DNA from: Bufo bufo
Taxonomy: Eukaryota > Chordata > Amphibia > Anura > Bufonidae
Direction of reading: 5' to 3'
Assembly (NCBI RefSeq): GCF_905171765.1
Contig: NC_053391.1
Location: forward strand, 186,072,559-186,136,558
DNA: 64,000 bases
Positions 10,514 through 21,770 of the stretch are shown here, one piece after another. Each line of letters begins with the position of its first letter. Positions within the stretch are counted from its first letter, which is position 1. The notes beneath the pieces were generated by a model, which was not told the origin of the DNA, made no database searches, and was given only the letters and a program-made list of their open reading frames with translations. The position numbers and the translations under genes were made by a program.

Positions 10514-10879
10514 CTTAAGCTATCCATACATATAAGCATAAAGTTTATCAAAGTGAATGACTTCAACCAAACTGTTCGTCAGTTGAAGTTTCAGCCGACC
10601 GATGACAAACTATCTTCGTCTCAAAAGAAGTCAGCCATGTTTGAAATTTTCATAGGACCAAAGATTCAGACTAGATCTTCGTCTATCACCCGGTATCATG
10701 GAACATGTACAGATGAAGCATGAGACAGGTTAACTGGACTGAAAAGCAATGGGTATGCAAATAGCGTAGTGCATCGAATGATGTTAAACAAACAGATATT
10801 TGTTTGCCGCTGTAACTTGATGTTCATTCAACCATCAAACTACCGTACTTCTGTCTAATGTGTATGGCCACCTTTAGGA
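10514..10879. mobile_element. Possible MITE with 'CCATACA' ends
   Basis: The left part CTTAAGCTATCCATACATAT and the reverse complement of the right part (CTAAAGGTGGCCATACACAT) resemble each other over about 25 bp. A similar terminus occurs near 11266 (ctggccatacattttaatg) with a possible partner near 11570. Divergent, and no clear duplication. Confidence 0.4.
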
Positions 10880-12392
10880 AGAAAATGGGGAGCTCAGTTT
10901 AAGAGATTATCTGGTTTGCATGGAGGTATGGACTTCCCTAGAGGGAGCTCTCAAGTGACTAAGCTGGAGTACAAACAGGAATGAAAACACGTGATTTGGC
11001 ATCAGGTTGGAGTGCTGCCTCCACTAATTTATGTTTTTGGAGAGTTGGACCACCAGTTGGGAGGCGTGTACCTGCATTGAGAATTAACTCTGCAGTGCTG
11101 TCCACTGTAGCTATTTAGTAATCCAAAGCTTAGTACCAGGGCAATAAAAACATGTGTAGTTGTATAATTGCCAGGGTCAGTGAAAATTCTTGCACTTTGA
11201 GTAAACAGGCAAGGAGTCATTACATAGCATAGTCAGTATCCACTGCCCAAGCAAGGAAGTTAAGACTGGCCATACATTTTAATGTTGTCGAACCTCACAA
11301 TTTTGACAGGAACATTCACCCCTCTAAAGTGAATAGGAGCATCTTGATTCTCCCTTGATGGCGGATGCTGAAGGAAAGAAGGACCATGCATTTTGGACTT
11401 CAATATGCCCAATCCCTTTCATTTCTGGGAATCAGCCGCTGACAGATATGTCTGATAGTTACTTCCCTCTCCCCACTTAGAACACATGCATACTAAGCCA
11501 AGCAGAGCATCTATATGGTGCAGTTGGGAGGAATACACTAGTTGCTCGTTTGGTGGACAGCTAACTACAGTGTATGACCAGCAGAAAGGGTCCCCAGTGG
11601 TCAGACATTGATCATCAATCCTGTGGATAGATTATAAATGTCCTTCGTGGGACAGCACCTTTAAGTGACAATAAAATTCTGGTTATTTACATCAGATGAC
11701 TTTAGGGTTATTCCACTACAGAATTTAGCTAGAATCTATGTTTTTACCAATAACAAGAAAGAGACTGCTGTGTCCATGTTTCCATCAGAAAAATTTATAT
11801 GCGTGGCTTTGAAGACCAAATACAGTATATGAGTATATAAAGCCCATTTGTTACTGCTGAAATTTACCTGATGGACTATTTTCATACATGTATTGTATAT
11901 ATAAAATTGACATGCCATACAATGATATGGTGGCACACCCTATAAGTCTAAAGTTGGATTGACATAGAGAAGTAGTGATGCCATGGGCAGCCACCAAAGG
12001 TGGAAAACGGTAGCAAATGTACAAGCAGTGTGTGGGTCCATTATTCTTGAACAGCTAATCTCATCTATCAATATCAAGGCGCTTCGCTTACTAAAACAGT
12101 AAGAAGCTTACATACCAGTCTTGTACAGGGTACTTTTTTTTACTGTCTCTGTCAACCCCAATACCTACCCAGTTTATCATAGATTTGTAGAAAAACTCCT
12201 CACTAGCATTCCAACTTTCACTGTTATGACAATCAACTAGTAAAAGTGGGCAGTGGAAATCATTAAAGGAGTCACTCACAACTATTACATGCACCACAAT
12301 ATAACTGTATCTCGTGGTGCACCATAAAGGGTATGGATAGGGCACACGCTGAGTCCAATCCACGCACGGCGGGTGTCTGCTGCATTATGCCA
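10880..12392. other. No gene seen; possible old MITE at about 11262-11580
   Basis: Aside from the weak 'ggccatacat' inverted ends near 11266 and 11570, nothing in this stretch was recognised. Open frames are short and lack motifs. Confidence 0.4.
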
Positions 12393-13520
12393 TAGCCATG
12401 ATGACTGGGATTGGCAATGATGCTGATCCCAATCATTCAACACATCAGATGCTGAAGTCAAAAGTGAACGTGGCATCTGAGAGGTTTCCCTCTGCCCTCC
12501 AATCAGAGCCCCTATGTGATATTGCCTATGAAAAGTTTCCTAGACCTGTCATGGCTAGCTGCCTGCGAAGTTGTGTCTGAGGTACAGCTTCACAGGCAGC
12601 ATGTCAGAATCCCATAGACCACAATGGTATTCTACTGCTGTCTGTGGGACAAGCGATTTAAGAGCAGAGCCTGAGGAGGATGCCTGTTCTACAATGTAGC
12701 AGGCACCTAGCCATAATGACTGGTATTGGCAATGATGCTGATCCCAGTCATTTACCATATCAGATGGCGAGGTCAATAGTGATTGTGGCATCTGAGCAGT
12801 TAGGCAGAGGCAATGGGCTCCCTCTGTCCTCCAATCAGTCCCCCCTTGCAAAATCACCTATGAGAAGTTTTCCAGGAAGCTCCCTGTGTGACAGAATCAC
12901 ATAGGCCACAATAGTATTCTATTGTACTCTGTGGGACAAGCGATTCTGATTGCATCTTCAAGTCTCCAAAGAGGACCAAAAATGACTGTGTAAAAAGTAA
13001 AAAAATATATTTTGCTGGGCAGTGAACGCTGTAATGGAAGAAAAATAAATAAAAATGGCCCTTTTACTGTTTTTTGGACACCTCATCATATTTTCCCAAA
13101 AAAGGGTACCAGTAATAACTACAGCTCACCCCACAAAACCCAAGCCTTCACACAGATCTGTAGATGGAAATATAAAATAAAATAATAGTTGTCAGAAGAT
13201 GTTGATGCAAAAAAAAAGTTACAGACCCACAGAATAAGGTTGTCATGTCATTTTTAGCGCACAGTGTATGCTGTAAAAACAAAACCCCAAAAATCCAACT
13301 TCACCCCACAAAGAATTTTTTACCCATTTTTCAATACAAGCTATAGTAAAATAGACAACTTGTCTCACAGAAAATAAGCCCTCATATGTAAGCAGAAAAC
13401 AAAAAAAAAGTATGGCTCTTGGGTGGTGAGAAAGAAAAAATGAAAATAAAAAAATTAAAATTGGGCTATGTCCTGTAAATGTTTTAATTTTATGGTTGCA
13501 GTGGGTTGCCTTGCCTTTAG
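12393..13520. repeat. Anuran-type interspersed repeat with an internal 315-bp direct duplication
   Basis: The unit starting tagccatgatgactgggattg (12393) recurs as tagccataatgactggtattg (12708), an offset of 315 bp. Both copies contain 'atgctgatccca(a/g)tcatt', 'gtggcatctgag' and 'ctctgtgggacaagcgatt'. The sequence downstream (tgtcatttttagcgcacagt, tcaccccacaaag, caagccctcata) matches the arrangement at 27690-27960, so this is one high-copy family. Family name not known to me. Confidence 0.65.
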
Positions 13521-13916
13521 GTCCCCTATACAGCTGCACATGTGGTACGTCTCCCCATGGGTGACATAATATGGATGCAGAAATTGTCAATGAAGTAGTT
13601 CTCCACTTTGGACAATCATCTTTGTCCCCAACCATAAGCTGATAAGATCATCATAGGGTCCCCCTGCTGGAGGATAGCTGAAGATAATCCTATATGGGAT
13701 GTGGAACCTGGAAGCAAGTGGTTAATTCCACTGCACTACCAGAACATGAGATAGCACAGTTCCCACTGAAATCAATAGGTTGTGCATGGATATGTCAGGT
13801 TCTTCAGAAAGCAGGAGCTCTTTGCAGTCGGTCTTGGCTTTGTCAGAAAGAGATTGTCATGTACTATATAATGTCTGGTTTTCATTTTTTACATTAATCA
13901 CGGGATAACCCCTTTA

Positions 13917-14180
13917 GGGCTCATTGACATGAATATTTTTTTAATGTGTCCATTCCCTTTTTTTGCCCGTATGCAGATCCATTCACTTCAATGCGGCCGC
14001 GAAAAAACTGAAATTACTCCATGTGCATTCCGTCCCCGTATGTCCGGAAGGGCTTTCCGCAAAAAAAATAGAACATGTCTTATTACTGTCCACATTACGG
14101 ACAAGGATAGGACTGTTCTATTAGGGGCCAGCTGTTCCATTCTGCAAAATATGGAAAGCACATGTCGTGTGCATGAGCCC
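13917..14180. mobile_element. PIF/Harbinger-type MITE, TSD TTA
   Basis: Ends GGGCTCATTGACATG and CATGTCGTGTGCATGAGCCC are inverted repeats within TTA duplications at 13914-13916 and 14181-14183. The internal 'cattcacttcaatg' signature is shared with the elements at 15756, 19830, 24833 and 57938. Confidence 0.8.
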
Positions 14181-14381
14181 TTAACATAAGTCATGAAGAT
14201 GAGATGGCCAACTCCCAACAACTCCACCAATCAGCTGGTTGAAACCGGTGCTGTGCTCCAAAACAGGCATCGAAACAGCGCAGCTCTCTACACTGGGTAG
14301 GTGTAGTGAATGTTACTGCTTCCCTTCATTATAGCAAATTTCTGCCCTTGCATAACAAAAATAAGAATGGTTATTAAGCAC

Positions 14382-14739
14382 TTAAAGGGGTTATCCCATC
14401 TTAGACAATAGGGGCATATCGCTAGGATATGCCCCCATTGTCTGATAGGTGCGGGTCCCACCTCTGGGACCCGCACCTACAAGGAGAACGGAGAAGAGAA
14501 AGTTGAGGAGGGCACACTGTGCATGCGCAGCCGCCCTTCATTAATTTCTATGGAGCCACCGAAAATAGCGGGGAGCTGCGCCTGGTGGTGGACGGACCCC
14601 TGGAAATCCAGCCACAACTCTCCCCAGCTCCGTTCTCCTTGTAGGTGCGGTTCCCAGAGGTGGGACCTGAGCCTATCAGACAATGGTGGCATATCCTAGC
14701 GATATGCCCCCATTGTCTAAGATGGGATAACCCCTTTAA
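14382..14739. mobile_element. T2-type MITE, TTAA target, palindromic
   Basis: TTAAAGGGGTTATCCCATCT at the left is the inverse of AGATGGGATAACCCCTTTAA at the right. The arms continue through 'agacaatagggg..tatcgctaggatatgccccc'. TTAA at both ends matches the TTAAAGG termini known for the amphibian T2 family. Confidence 0.85.
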
Positions 14740-15440
14740 TGACCAGGCCTGAAAAGGACTTAATGACCAGGCCTGAAAAGGACTTAATGACCAGTAAAAA
14801 AAATTCGTTCTTGCCTCTCTGCATTTTAGCAGCCATAACCTTTTTATTTTTTCACCCTTTCTTTATGAAGTAGAAATTTTGTTATTTTTTGGTGTTGTTT
14901 GGGGTACAGTATTTGATATGACTTTTTGGCTATGGAAATATAGAAAAAAAGCTATTTTTGGTGGAGGATTTTTTATGTCATTCAAACTTAATATGTGTAG
15001 TTTTATTTTATATGAGGATTTTATTTTTGCCATTTTTATTTAGTTGGATTTTTTTGTACTGAAACATAATATGTGTAGTTTTACTTATACCAAATATGCG
15101 GAAGAGGATTTTATTTTTGCCATTTTTAGTCTCACAAGGGAACTTTGACAGGTGATCTTCTGACAGGTGAACGGCTTATGCAGGACAGTGTATTATACTG
15201 TCAGTAATTACGCTGACAGGAACTATCAGGCTGCGCCTCTGGTGCTGCCTGATAGGGCATACACTGCAGGCAGACCTAGGAGCCTTCATTAAGCCCCCGG
15301 CTGCCATACAAAGACATCAGCACCCAGAATGCTCATTCGCAGGGTACTGATGCAAGAGAGAAGGAGCTTCCCCCACTCTAAACCCCTTACATGTCACAGT
15401 CGTTATTGACCACAGCATATAAGGGGTTAAATGAATGAAG
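14740..15440. repeat. Interspersed repeat fragment with a short tandem start
   Basis: It opens with 2.5 copies of a 25-bp unit (aatgaccaggcctgaaaagga, 14738-14792). AT-rich sequence follows, containing twice 'atatgtgtagttttatttta/ttacttatacc..gaggattttatttttgccattttta' (about 14991 and 15070), and a GC-richer tail ending 'ataaggggttaaatg'. The tail resembles other high-copy anuran repeats; no name assigned. Confidence 0.5.
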
Positions 15441-15755
15441 AAGTGCCAATCTGGGCCATTCGAGTGGGAACTTGGCTCTCATATGAGAGCTGAGGTCCTA
15501 CTCGCCACTGCATACTGCAAAAAGGTTGTGTCCTATAATAAAGCTAATTAATGAGCTCAGTAGAAACACGTATCAGTGGCGATTAAGAGGTTAAATGTAT
15601 AATGTGCAATGTACTGACATAAGTGTGCTTATTATTATTACTATTACTTGATGACCTTCAATCTGTCACTATGTATCCTTCCGTTTTTCCTCAATAAAAT
15701 ATGTTTAAAAAAAATGTATAATGTATTAGCAAACTCCTATACATTATACTCTGTG

Positions 15756-15985
15756 TTAGAGCTCATGCACAGGAACGTATTTTCTTTCCCGCTTCCGTTC
15801 CGTTTTTTGTGCGGATCGTATACCGAACCATTCACTTCAATGGGTCCGCAAAAACAACAGAAGGTACTCCATGTGCATTCCGATTCTGTATTCCCATAGT
15901 GCATGTTCTATTATTGTCTGCAAATCACGGTCCGAGGCCCCATTCAAGTCAATGGGTCGGAACGCACACGGAATACATCCGTATG
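15756..15985. mobile_element. PIF/Harbinger-type MITE fragment
   Basis: TTAGAGCTCATGCACAGGAA at the left resembles the terminus of the 13917 and 24833 families, and the interior has 'cattcacttcaatgggtccgc' and 'gtactccatgtgcattcc'. The right end is not clean. Confidence 0.6.
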
Positions 15986-16016
15986 TCCATATGTCTGAGG
16001 GGTCTGTAGAGAGCTT

Positions 16017-16250
16017 TATTACCACTGGGATAACAATAGAGGTGCTTTATTTCTACTAGGGGCTCTGTAAGGACATTATTAATACCGCAGGGCTCTTCTA
16101 CTAATGGAGGCACTCTTGGGAGCACTATCACTGTTGGGGGCACTGTAGGGGGCAGTATAACTAATGAGAGCATTCTAGAAGGGAATTACTATTGGTGGGA
16201 CTATGAGGAGTACTATTGCTATGGGGGGCACCAATTTTTCTTCAGGATAG
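16017..16250. repeat. Degenerate ~30-bp minisatellite
   Basis: Repeated motifs of the type 'gggggcactataactaat' and 'ggcactcttgggagcactatcactg'. A second block with the same flavour lies at 16846-17015 (ctggcactactgggagtaatggaggagcattatata). Confidence 0.6.
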
Positions 16251-16594
16251 TATTTGGGGGTAGAGAAAAGTGAGGAAGCTAAGATGTCTGTGTTTCACAC
16301 TCTGCAGAGACGAGGCGCGACTGAGAGAAGTTGTCCGGACTGAATGGAGAAGATGATGACAGAGAAGATCTACATCAGAGAAGATCTACATCGGAGGAGA
16401 CGTCACCTGGGAGGCACTGGATGTGAAAGGTACGTGCTGCTGTATAGCTGTATACCTAGTACAGTAAAATGTCTTCAGTGGTAGTGTTTGCAGGGGGAGG
16501 GGTTGGGGGGGGGCGATTGGTTGACTTCGAGAATTGGGCAATATTCATTGGGGCTTGGGCCCCAGATCTTTTGAGACCCTAGCAATGCCCCTGC
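16251..16594. other. No gene seen
   Basis: Contains a short local duplication (gagaagatctacatc twice, about 16364-16392) and otherwise nothing recognised. Confidence 0.45.
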
Positions 16595-16823
16595 TACAGA
16601 ACACAGAACCCAAACCCGAACTTCAGTGAAGAAGTCCGGGTTCGGGTCTGGGTACCAACATTCAGTTTTTTATCACGCGTGTGCAAAACGCATTAAAACG
16701 CTTTGTACTCGCGCAGAAAAAACTGAGCAACACAACGCAATCGCAGACAAATTGCATGCAAATTTTTAACCCGCCCGCAACGCATCCAGTCTGAATCCAG
16801 CACGCTCGTCTAGAAGGGGCCTA
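16595..16823. mobile_element. Fragment of a GGCCCCTTTCACACGAGCG-type MITE
   Basis: It contains 'gaacttcagtgaagaagtcc', a cluster of gcaaaacgcatt-type words and the end 'acgctcgtctagaaggggccta', all characteristic of the element at 17019-17464 and of 49960-51660. Only one end is present. Confidence 0.55.
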
Positions 16824-16845
16824 AATGTTCGCACTGCTGGGGGCA

Positions 16846-17015
16846 CCAGGAAAGGGGGGAAGGAGATCATTATATATACCTGGCACTACTGGGAGTAATG
16901 GAGGAGCATTATATACTGACACGACATTATATATATATACTGGCACTATAGGGGTGGAGCATTATATGGAACTAGTGGGAGGCACTACAGGGGGACATTA
17001 GAGACACTGGGAGCA
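16846..17015. repeat. Degenerate ~30-bp minisatellite, second block
   Basis: Words such as 'ctggcactactgggag', 'aggagcattatata' and 'gggaggcactacagg' recur with substitutions. Probably a continuation of the block at 16017-16250. Confidence 0.55.
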
Positions 17016-17018
17016 TTA

Positions 17019-17464
17019 GGCCCCTTTCACACGAGCGTGATGGATTGGGTCCGGATGCATTCAGGGTGCATTCAATGAAACTCGCACCATTATGCAAGCA
17101 AGTTCAGTTTTTTCTGTGCGAGTGCAATGTGTTTTGATGCGTTTTTCACGCGCGTGATTAAAAACGGAAGGTTTACAAATATCTCCTAGCAACCATCAGT
17201 GAAAAACGCATTGCATCCGCACTTACTTCAGGATGCAATGCGTTTTTCACTGAAGCCCCATTCACTTCTATGGGGCCAGGGCTGCGTGAAAAACGCAGAT
17301 TATAGAACATGCTGCGTTTTTCACGCAACGCAGAACTGATGCGTGAAAAAAACGCTCATGTACACAGACCCATTGAAATGAATGGGTCAGGATTCAGTGC
17401 GGGTGCTATGCGTTCACGTCACGCATTGCACCCGCGTGGAAAACTCGCTCGTGTGAAAGGGGCT
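17019..17464. mobile_element. PIF/Harbinger-type MITE, 446 bp, TSD TTA
   Basis: GGCCCCTTTCACACGAGCG at the left is the inverse of CGCTCGTGTGAAAGGGGCT at the right, flanked by TTA at 17016-17018 and 17465-17467. The interior is itself palindromic (gaaaaacgcattgcatccgc / ggatgcaatgcgtttttc), consistent with a foldback derivative without a transposase. Confidence 0.87.
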
Positions 17465-17504
17465 TTATGGTTACATTATTACTACTAGGGTACTGTAGGG
17501 ACAC

Positions 17505-17672
17505 CCGACACCCCCGCCGATCAGCTGTTTGAGGAGACGGCGTGCGCTGTGTGCACGTGTCGTCTCCCTTCTCTCTTCCTGCTCACCGCTGTATGTCTAT
17601 GGGACAGCAGCAGTAAACAGCACTCGCCACCTGCTCAAACAGCTGATCGGCAGGGGTGTCAGGTGTCGGACT
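17505..17672. repeat. Inverted repeat around GCCGATCAGCTGTTTGA
   Basis: GACACCCGACACCCCCGCCG / ..CGGCAGGGGTGTCAGGTGTC with agctgttt/aaacagct arms. It looks like the inner part of the T2-type MITE at about 34345-34697, which carries the same words. Confidence 0.6.
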
Positions 17673-18529
17673 GTGTTTTTAGCACATTATTACAAGATTT
17701 GGGGCCCCACTTTTGATATTGCCCAGGGCCACATTTTGTCTAAAACCGGCCCTGATTATGGGGTTAATCTTCACTTTAGCAAACATTTACCGGTCTGTGA
17801 ATCACTGATGGTCGCATGTTGTAAGCATTCTCAGTGTAGTATCTGCACTCAAATGTGTCATTACTCTGAGAAAAAAAAGTAGTTTGGAAGTTACCTTACT
17901 CTAAAGTGATACATACCGGAACAGCTGGGGGTTTACCTATATAACCACAACCTTTCACTAAATGAATGTGCAGATCAGACATAAATACATACAAGGGGAG
18001 GGGGCTGAACCCTGTAAGAACATTTTACTAAGATATGCCTTTAGGAGTCACATAATCAGGGCTGAGTTGTACATTTTTACATATCCACCAGTTCTCCCTG
18101 TCATGGACTGGTGGTCCATCTGCTGCACTGAAAAAATAAAAACATGTTTATCTCCCTTCTCACTTCAGACTGTCCCTTTTTCCTGTGTGGTATGATGTAG
18201 CTTAATATAGCAAATTGCATTTTATATTAATTTGCAGCCAACATTTTGTTTGAAACGAACTCGCCAAAACAGCCTGACTTTACTGTGCAGAGGTGGAAGA
18301 TTGGATTGAAACCTACTGAAGAACAGATTACCAGGCCAAGAAAGCAGAATAACTGGGCAGAGTTTGCCTACTTTAGGGGCAATGGTGACTGGCAAGTAGA
18401 GATGTACACAATTTTTATCTGGTTTGGTGTTTACTAGTAATTGACAAGCAGATTGTTAAGCCTGAAATCTGCTTTGGTGTATCTAAACTGAAGGTTCTCC
18501 TTCAAACATCTAAAATGTCAGGTTTCAAA
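17673..18529. other. No gene seen
   Basis: Short open frames only (for example 18246-18437, 63 residues) with no recognisable domain. No transposon ends seen. Confidence 0.45.
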
Positions 18530-19085
18530 CATCGCTCATATATCATAATGGCCTGTGATTGCTCATTTACTAATCTACTTTCATTAGCTGTACCACCGCT
18601 ATCTCCAGCTCTGGAGTCCAGTCACATGACCCTGTCCGTAGCCCCCTTTGATACTTCCTCTGATGTCACATCCATTGACTTGCTTATGCTTCTTCTTCTG
18701 GTTTCCTCCTGGTCCTGGCTGCAATCCTGTCCATCTAGATTACATGGGCGAAGTGTAGGTGGTATCATTTCATCTTCTGCATTCTCCAGTGACTGCACAG
18801 TAATTATATCCTCCATAAACTTGTCTGCGCAAGCGTTGCAGATCTGATGATGCAGCCCACTCCCTGTCCATCTAAATTAGATAGGTTGGGATGTAGCCAG
18901 CACCAAGAGGAGGCCGAAAGGCGCAGAAGCAAGGCAATGGACGTGACATCACATAAAGTATCAGAGAAGACTACAGATGGGGTCATCTGACTGGAATCCA
19001 GTGTCTTCCAACCACTGTTCATATATTATAAGCCCTACAATCTAACATATACTGTCATTACCTATACCGCCACTATCTCTGGATG
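18530..19085. mobile_element. Foldback element (about 550 bp), divergent arms
   Basis: The left arm words 'ctggagtccagtcacatgac', 'gatgtcacatccattg' and 'gctgcaatcctgtccatcta' recur inverted on the right as 'gtcatctgactggaatccag', 'caatggacgtgacatc' and 'tagataggttgggatgtagc'. The centre is near 18810. The frames on both strands are by-products of the palindrome. Confidence 0.6.
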
Positions 19086-19413
19086 CATTAAATTAACTAA
19101 TTAATTATCAAATTAATGACATCTTACCAAATGTTTTTGAAGTGGAAATAGCAGCACGTCGATTTCCAAATCAAATTTTTCTCTTTGCATAGCTTTGGGT
19201 GCACTGCATCCGTTACAAGTGGATTTACTATGGATTTTGCTGTGGATTTGCCACATTTCCTTTGTTTGTTTATTAGTCACGAGGCCCTATAGACTGCCAA
19301 TCAGGTGAAACAGAGAATTGGGAATCATCTCTATTGATAACGGTAAGCAAAAATGCATTCGAAAAAATCAGTTATTTGCAGGGATACGAATTTGTGGCAT
19401 AAGAAATGTGATA

Positions 19414-19503
19414 TAAAGGGAACTGGTCACCAGGAAATTCACTGCTGCACCAGGCACAGTACCTTGTAGGGTTAGCTCAGATGAATGTAATGATACCTTT
19501 TAC
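19414..19503. mobile_element. Fragment of the T2-type MITE represented at 32336-32811
   Basis: 'aaagggaactggtcaccagg' and 'gtaccttgtagggttagctcagatgaatgtaa' match the left part of 32336-32811 (gacaataccttgtagggatagctcagctgaatgtaa). The rest is missing. Confidence 0.6.
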
Positions 19504-19506
19504 TAA

Positions 19507-19826
19507 GGGTGCTGCCACACGTTGTGGCTGTGCTGCATTTGTGGTGCGGCCAAAAACACTCACAAAAAGACACATGGCTTTTGCAACAATATACCTGTGC
19601 TTATGCTGCGTTTTCTTCAAGCAAAGTGAAAACACAGAGCAAAACTAAATTACATTAATTCAAAAATAGAGTTTACATTAAGGTTATTTAAGTTTGCTGC
19701 ATGTTTTTCCTTTGCTAGAACAAAACACACCATAAATGCAGGTATGTAAAGCCACATGCTTTGTTTATTTGCGTTTTTCTTAACCGCATCAAAAATACAG
19801 CATAGCCGCGATGTGTGGCAACACCC
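19507..19826. mobile_element. MITE 1 of a three-element chain, TSD TAA
   Basis: GGGTGCTGCCACACGTTGTG at the left is the inverse of GCGATGTGTGGCAACACCC at the right, with TAA at 19504-19506 and 19827-19829. PIF/Harbinger-like by its 3-bp duplication. Confidence 0.8.
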
Positions 19827-19829
19827 TAA

Positions 19830-20105
19830 GGGCTTGTCTACACGACCGTGTGAAGCCCGTGCTGTGGACCGCAAGGTCCGCAATGCACAGGCACTGTTCC
19901 GTGTGCATTCCGCATCACGGATGCAGACCCATTCACTTCAATATGGAGTGCTTCCTGGGGTTCCGTTCCGTGCCTTGCACCGCAAAAAGATAGAACATGC
20001 TTTATCTTTTTGTGGCTGGGCCACGATCGGTGCCCGTGCATTGCGGACCGCAATTTGCGGTCCACAGCTCGGGCACGGGCTTCACACGGTCGTGTGAACG
20101 AGCCC
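19830..20105. mobile_element. MITE 2 of the chain, TSD TAA
   Basis: GGGCTTGTCTACACGACCGT and ACGGTCGTGTGAACGAGCCC are inverted ends, with TAA at 19827-19829 and 20106-20108. The left TAA is shared with the previous element and the right one with the next. It contains 'cattcacttcaatatgg' as in related elements. Confidence 0.85.
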
Positions 20106-20108
20106 TAA

Positions 20109-20420
20109 GGCTGAGTTCCCATCACGATTTAGCTTCCTGTACTTTTGATCTGTTAGAAGAACTAAAAAAATGGTTTCATTATTTGGAGCACCAGTTTGTG
20201 TCACTTCCATCAAAGATCAGTTATTGTTGACGGGATAAAAGGTCCTGCATGCATTTTTCTCCCGTCAAAATAACTGATCTGTGACTGAAGTGACAGAAAC
20301 TGATGCAAACTGAGTGTAACTGATGCTCAAAATAACGGAACCATTTTACGTTGTTTTTTCTTTTCTGTTCTTCTGATGGATCAGAAGAACGGAAAGCTAA
20401 ACGGTGATGTGAATTCAGCC
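20109..20420. mobile_element. MITE 3 of the chain
   Basis: GGCTGAGTTCCCATCACGAT is the inverse of ACGGTGATGTGAATTCAGCC. The left flank is TAA (20106-20108) and the right flank TCA (a decayed copy). The interior is palindromic around 'cagttattgttgacgggata..tcccgtcaaaataactg'. Confidence 0.8.
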
Positions 20421-20559
20421 TCAGTGATCCGATGCTTCACTCCAGAGAAAAAGTATGTTTAATCCATAAGAGCAGTTAGGTGTCAATATTAAACCACAAA
20501 AGAATTCCGAAGGCCATGGCTTGACGCACTGGCAGCCAGAAGCACCTCGAGAGTGCTCT

Positions 20560-21659
20560 GCCCGGGGCGCTTCTTTAAGAGGGGAGAAAATCTGCTAATA
20601 TCAGCAAATCTCGACCGAAAAGGGCCCCAAAGAGCCCACCGACTTCGAATGCTTCTTCCCAGCTGATCTCTGTGTTTTTCAACCGGCCTCTGAGCCTCCA
20701 GGCCCGGAGATCACCACTCCTCATGGTGCCACCAACTTGGGAGACCGCGCCGAGGGCACCGCAGCCTGACGCTGACCCGAATGATCCTCAGGCCTCACTG
20801 ACAAGCTCTGACGTCCCTGAGCTGCAGATAGAGACACAAGATCTGCCAGTCCTGTCTCCCGCTTGGTCAGAGAACTAACTGCCAGCGACTCCCAAGGCAG
20901 GTAAGGGGCCTATGCCCGACATAGCTGAGAGCCTTAGCCCACAATCCTCTGCCACTCCCACCATACCTTGGGACTCTATAGAGCAGGCATTCTCAACCTG
21001 CGGCCCTCCAGCTGTTGCAAAACTACAACTCCCATCATTCCCTGACAGCCTACAGGTATCATCCTACAGAAGGGCATCGTGTGAGTTGTAGTTTTACAAC
21101 AGCTGGAGGGCCGCAGGTTGAGCATCCCTGCTCTAGAGGGACTATCTGTGAGCAGCAAACCCCCTATTACTACCGCTAATGTCCCCTCAGACATACTCAC
21201 AGACAAACAAGCTCCCGCACATAAACACGCCCACAATGCGCAAAATGAGTCGTACGCCCTGGCCTCACTGGAAAGCATGTCCGCTCCTTCTCCCATATGG
21301 ATCTCTGACCCTTCTACAGGACATCTATGGTCGGACCTCCCTCAGGCCCCCCACCCATCCACAGCCACTTTGACCACTATGAGGTCCCTGGATGATCCCC
21401 CACATCACCCTGTCCTCCCACCCCCAGAGGAAGCTGTGAAAATGATGGATGGCCACCCAGAACCCAGAATTGAAAGACCTGTTGGTCGTTCTTCCCACTA
21501 AACAGGATATGAATCTTCTTGCCTCAGACCTTAAACATGCATGGTCACTTGACCTTCAGCTCATGTAATCAGTTATAACTACTCTACAGGAAAAGGCCTC
21601 TGTATCCCTTACCCTCCAAGAGCTTCAAATCTCCGTGTACAGGGAAAAGCAGCAGCGGC
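20560..21659 (+). pseudogene. Probable 5' region / ORF1 remnant of the L1-clade element
   Basis: A GC-richer stretch upstream of the L1 endonuclease, with Pro/Ser-rich open pieces (20672-20878; 21118-21501) interrupted by the small hAT-type element at 20984-21130. The later part (about 21505-21630) gives Leu-rich, charged residues that could be the start of a coiled coil as in L1 ORF1 proteins. No RRM-like signature was found, so the call depends mainly on position just before ORF2. Confidence 0.4.
20984..21130. mobile_element. Small hAT-type MITE, near-perfect 8-bp TSD
   Basis: CAGGCATTCTCAACCTGCGG and CCGCAGGTTGAGCATCCCTG are inverted. The flanks CTATAGAG (20976-20983) and CTCTAGAG (21131-21138) differ at one base. 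It holds 'aactacaactcccatcat', as in the other family members. Confidence 0.85.
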
Positions 21660-21764
21660 AGTACTAGGACCAGGAGCGGCGCAGGGAGCGGGGTAAGTAT
21701 ATTACCTGTGAGGGGCCCGGCACATGGGGGGGCTGTTTGTGAAATTGGATAACCCCTTTAACAT
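21660..21764. mobile_element. T2-type MITE end fragment between the L1 ORFs
   Basis: A GC-rich 'gcggcagtactagg..gggccc' stretch ending GGATAACCCCTTTAA, the usual TTAA-side terminus. Only one end is recognisable. Confidence 0.5.
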
Positions 21765-21770
21765 AGCTTC

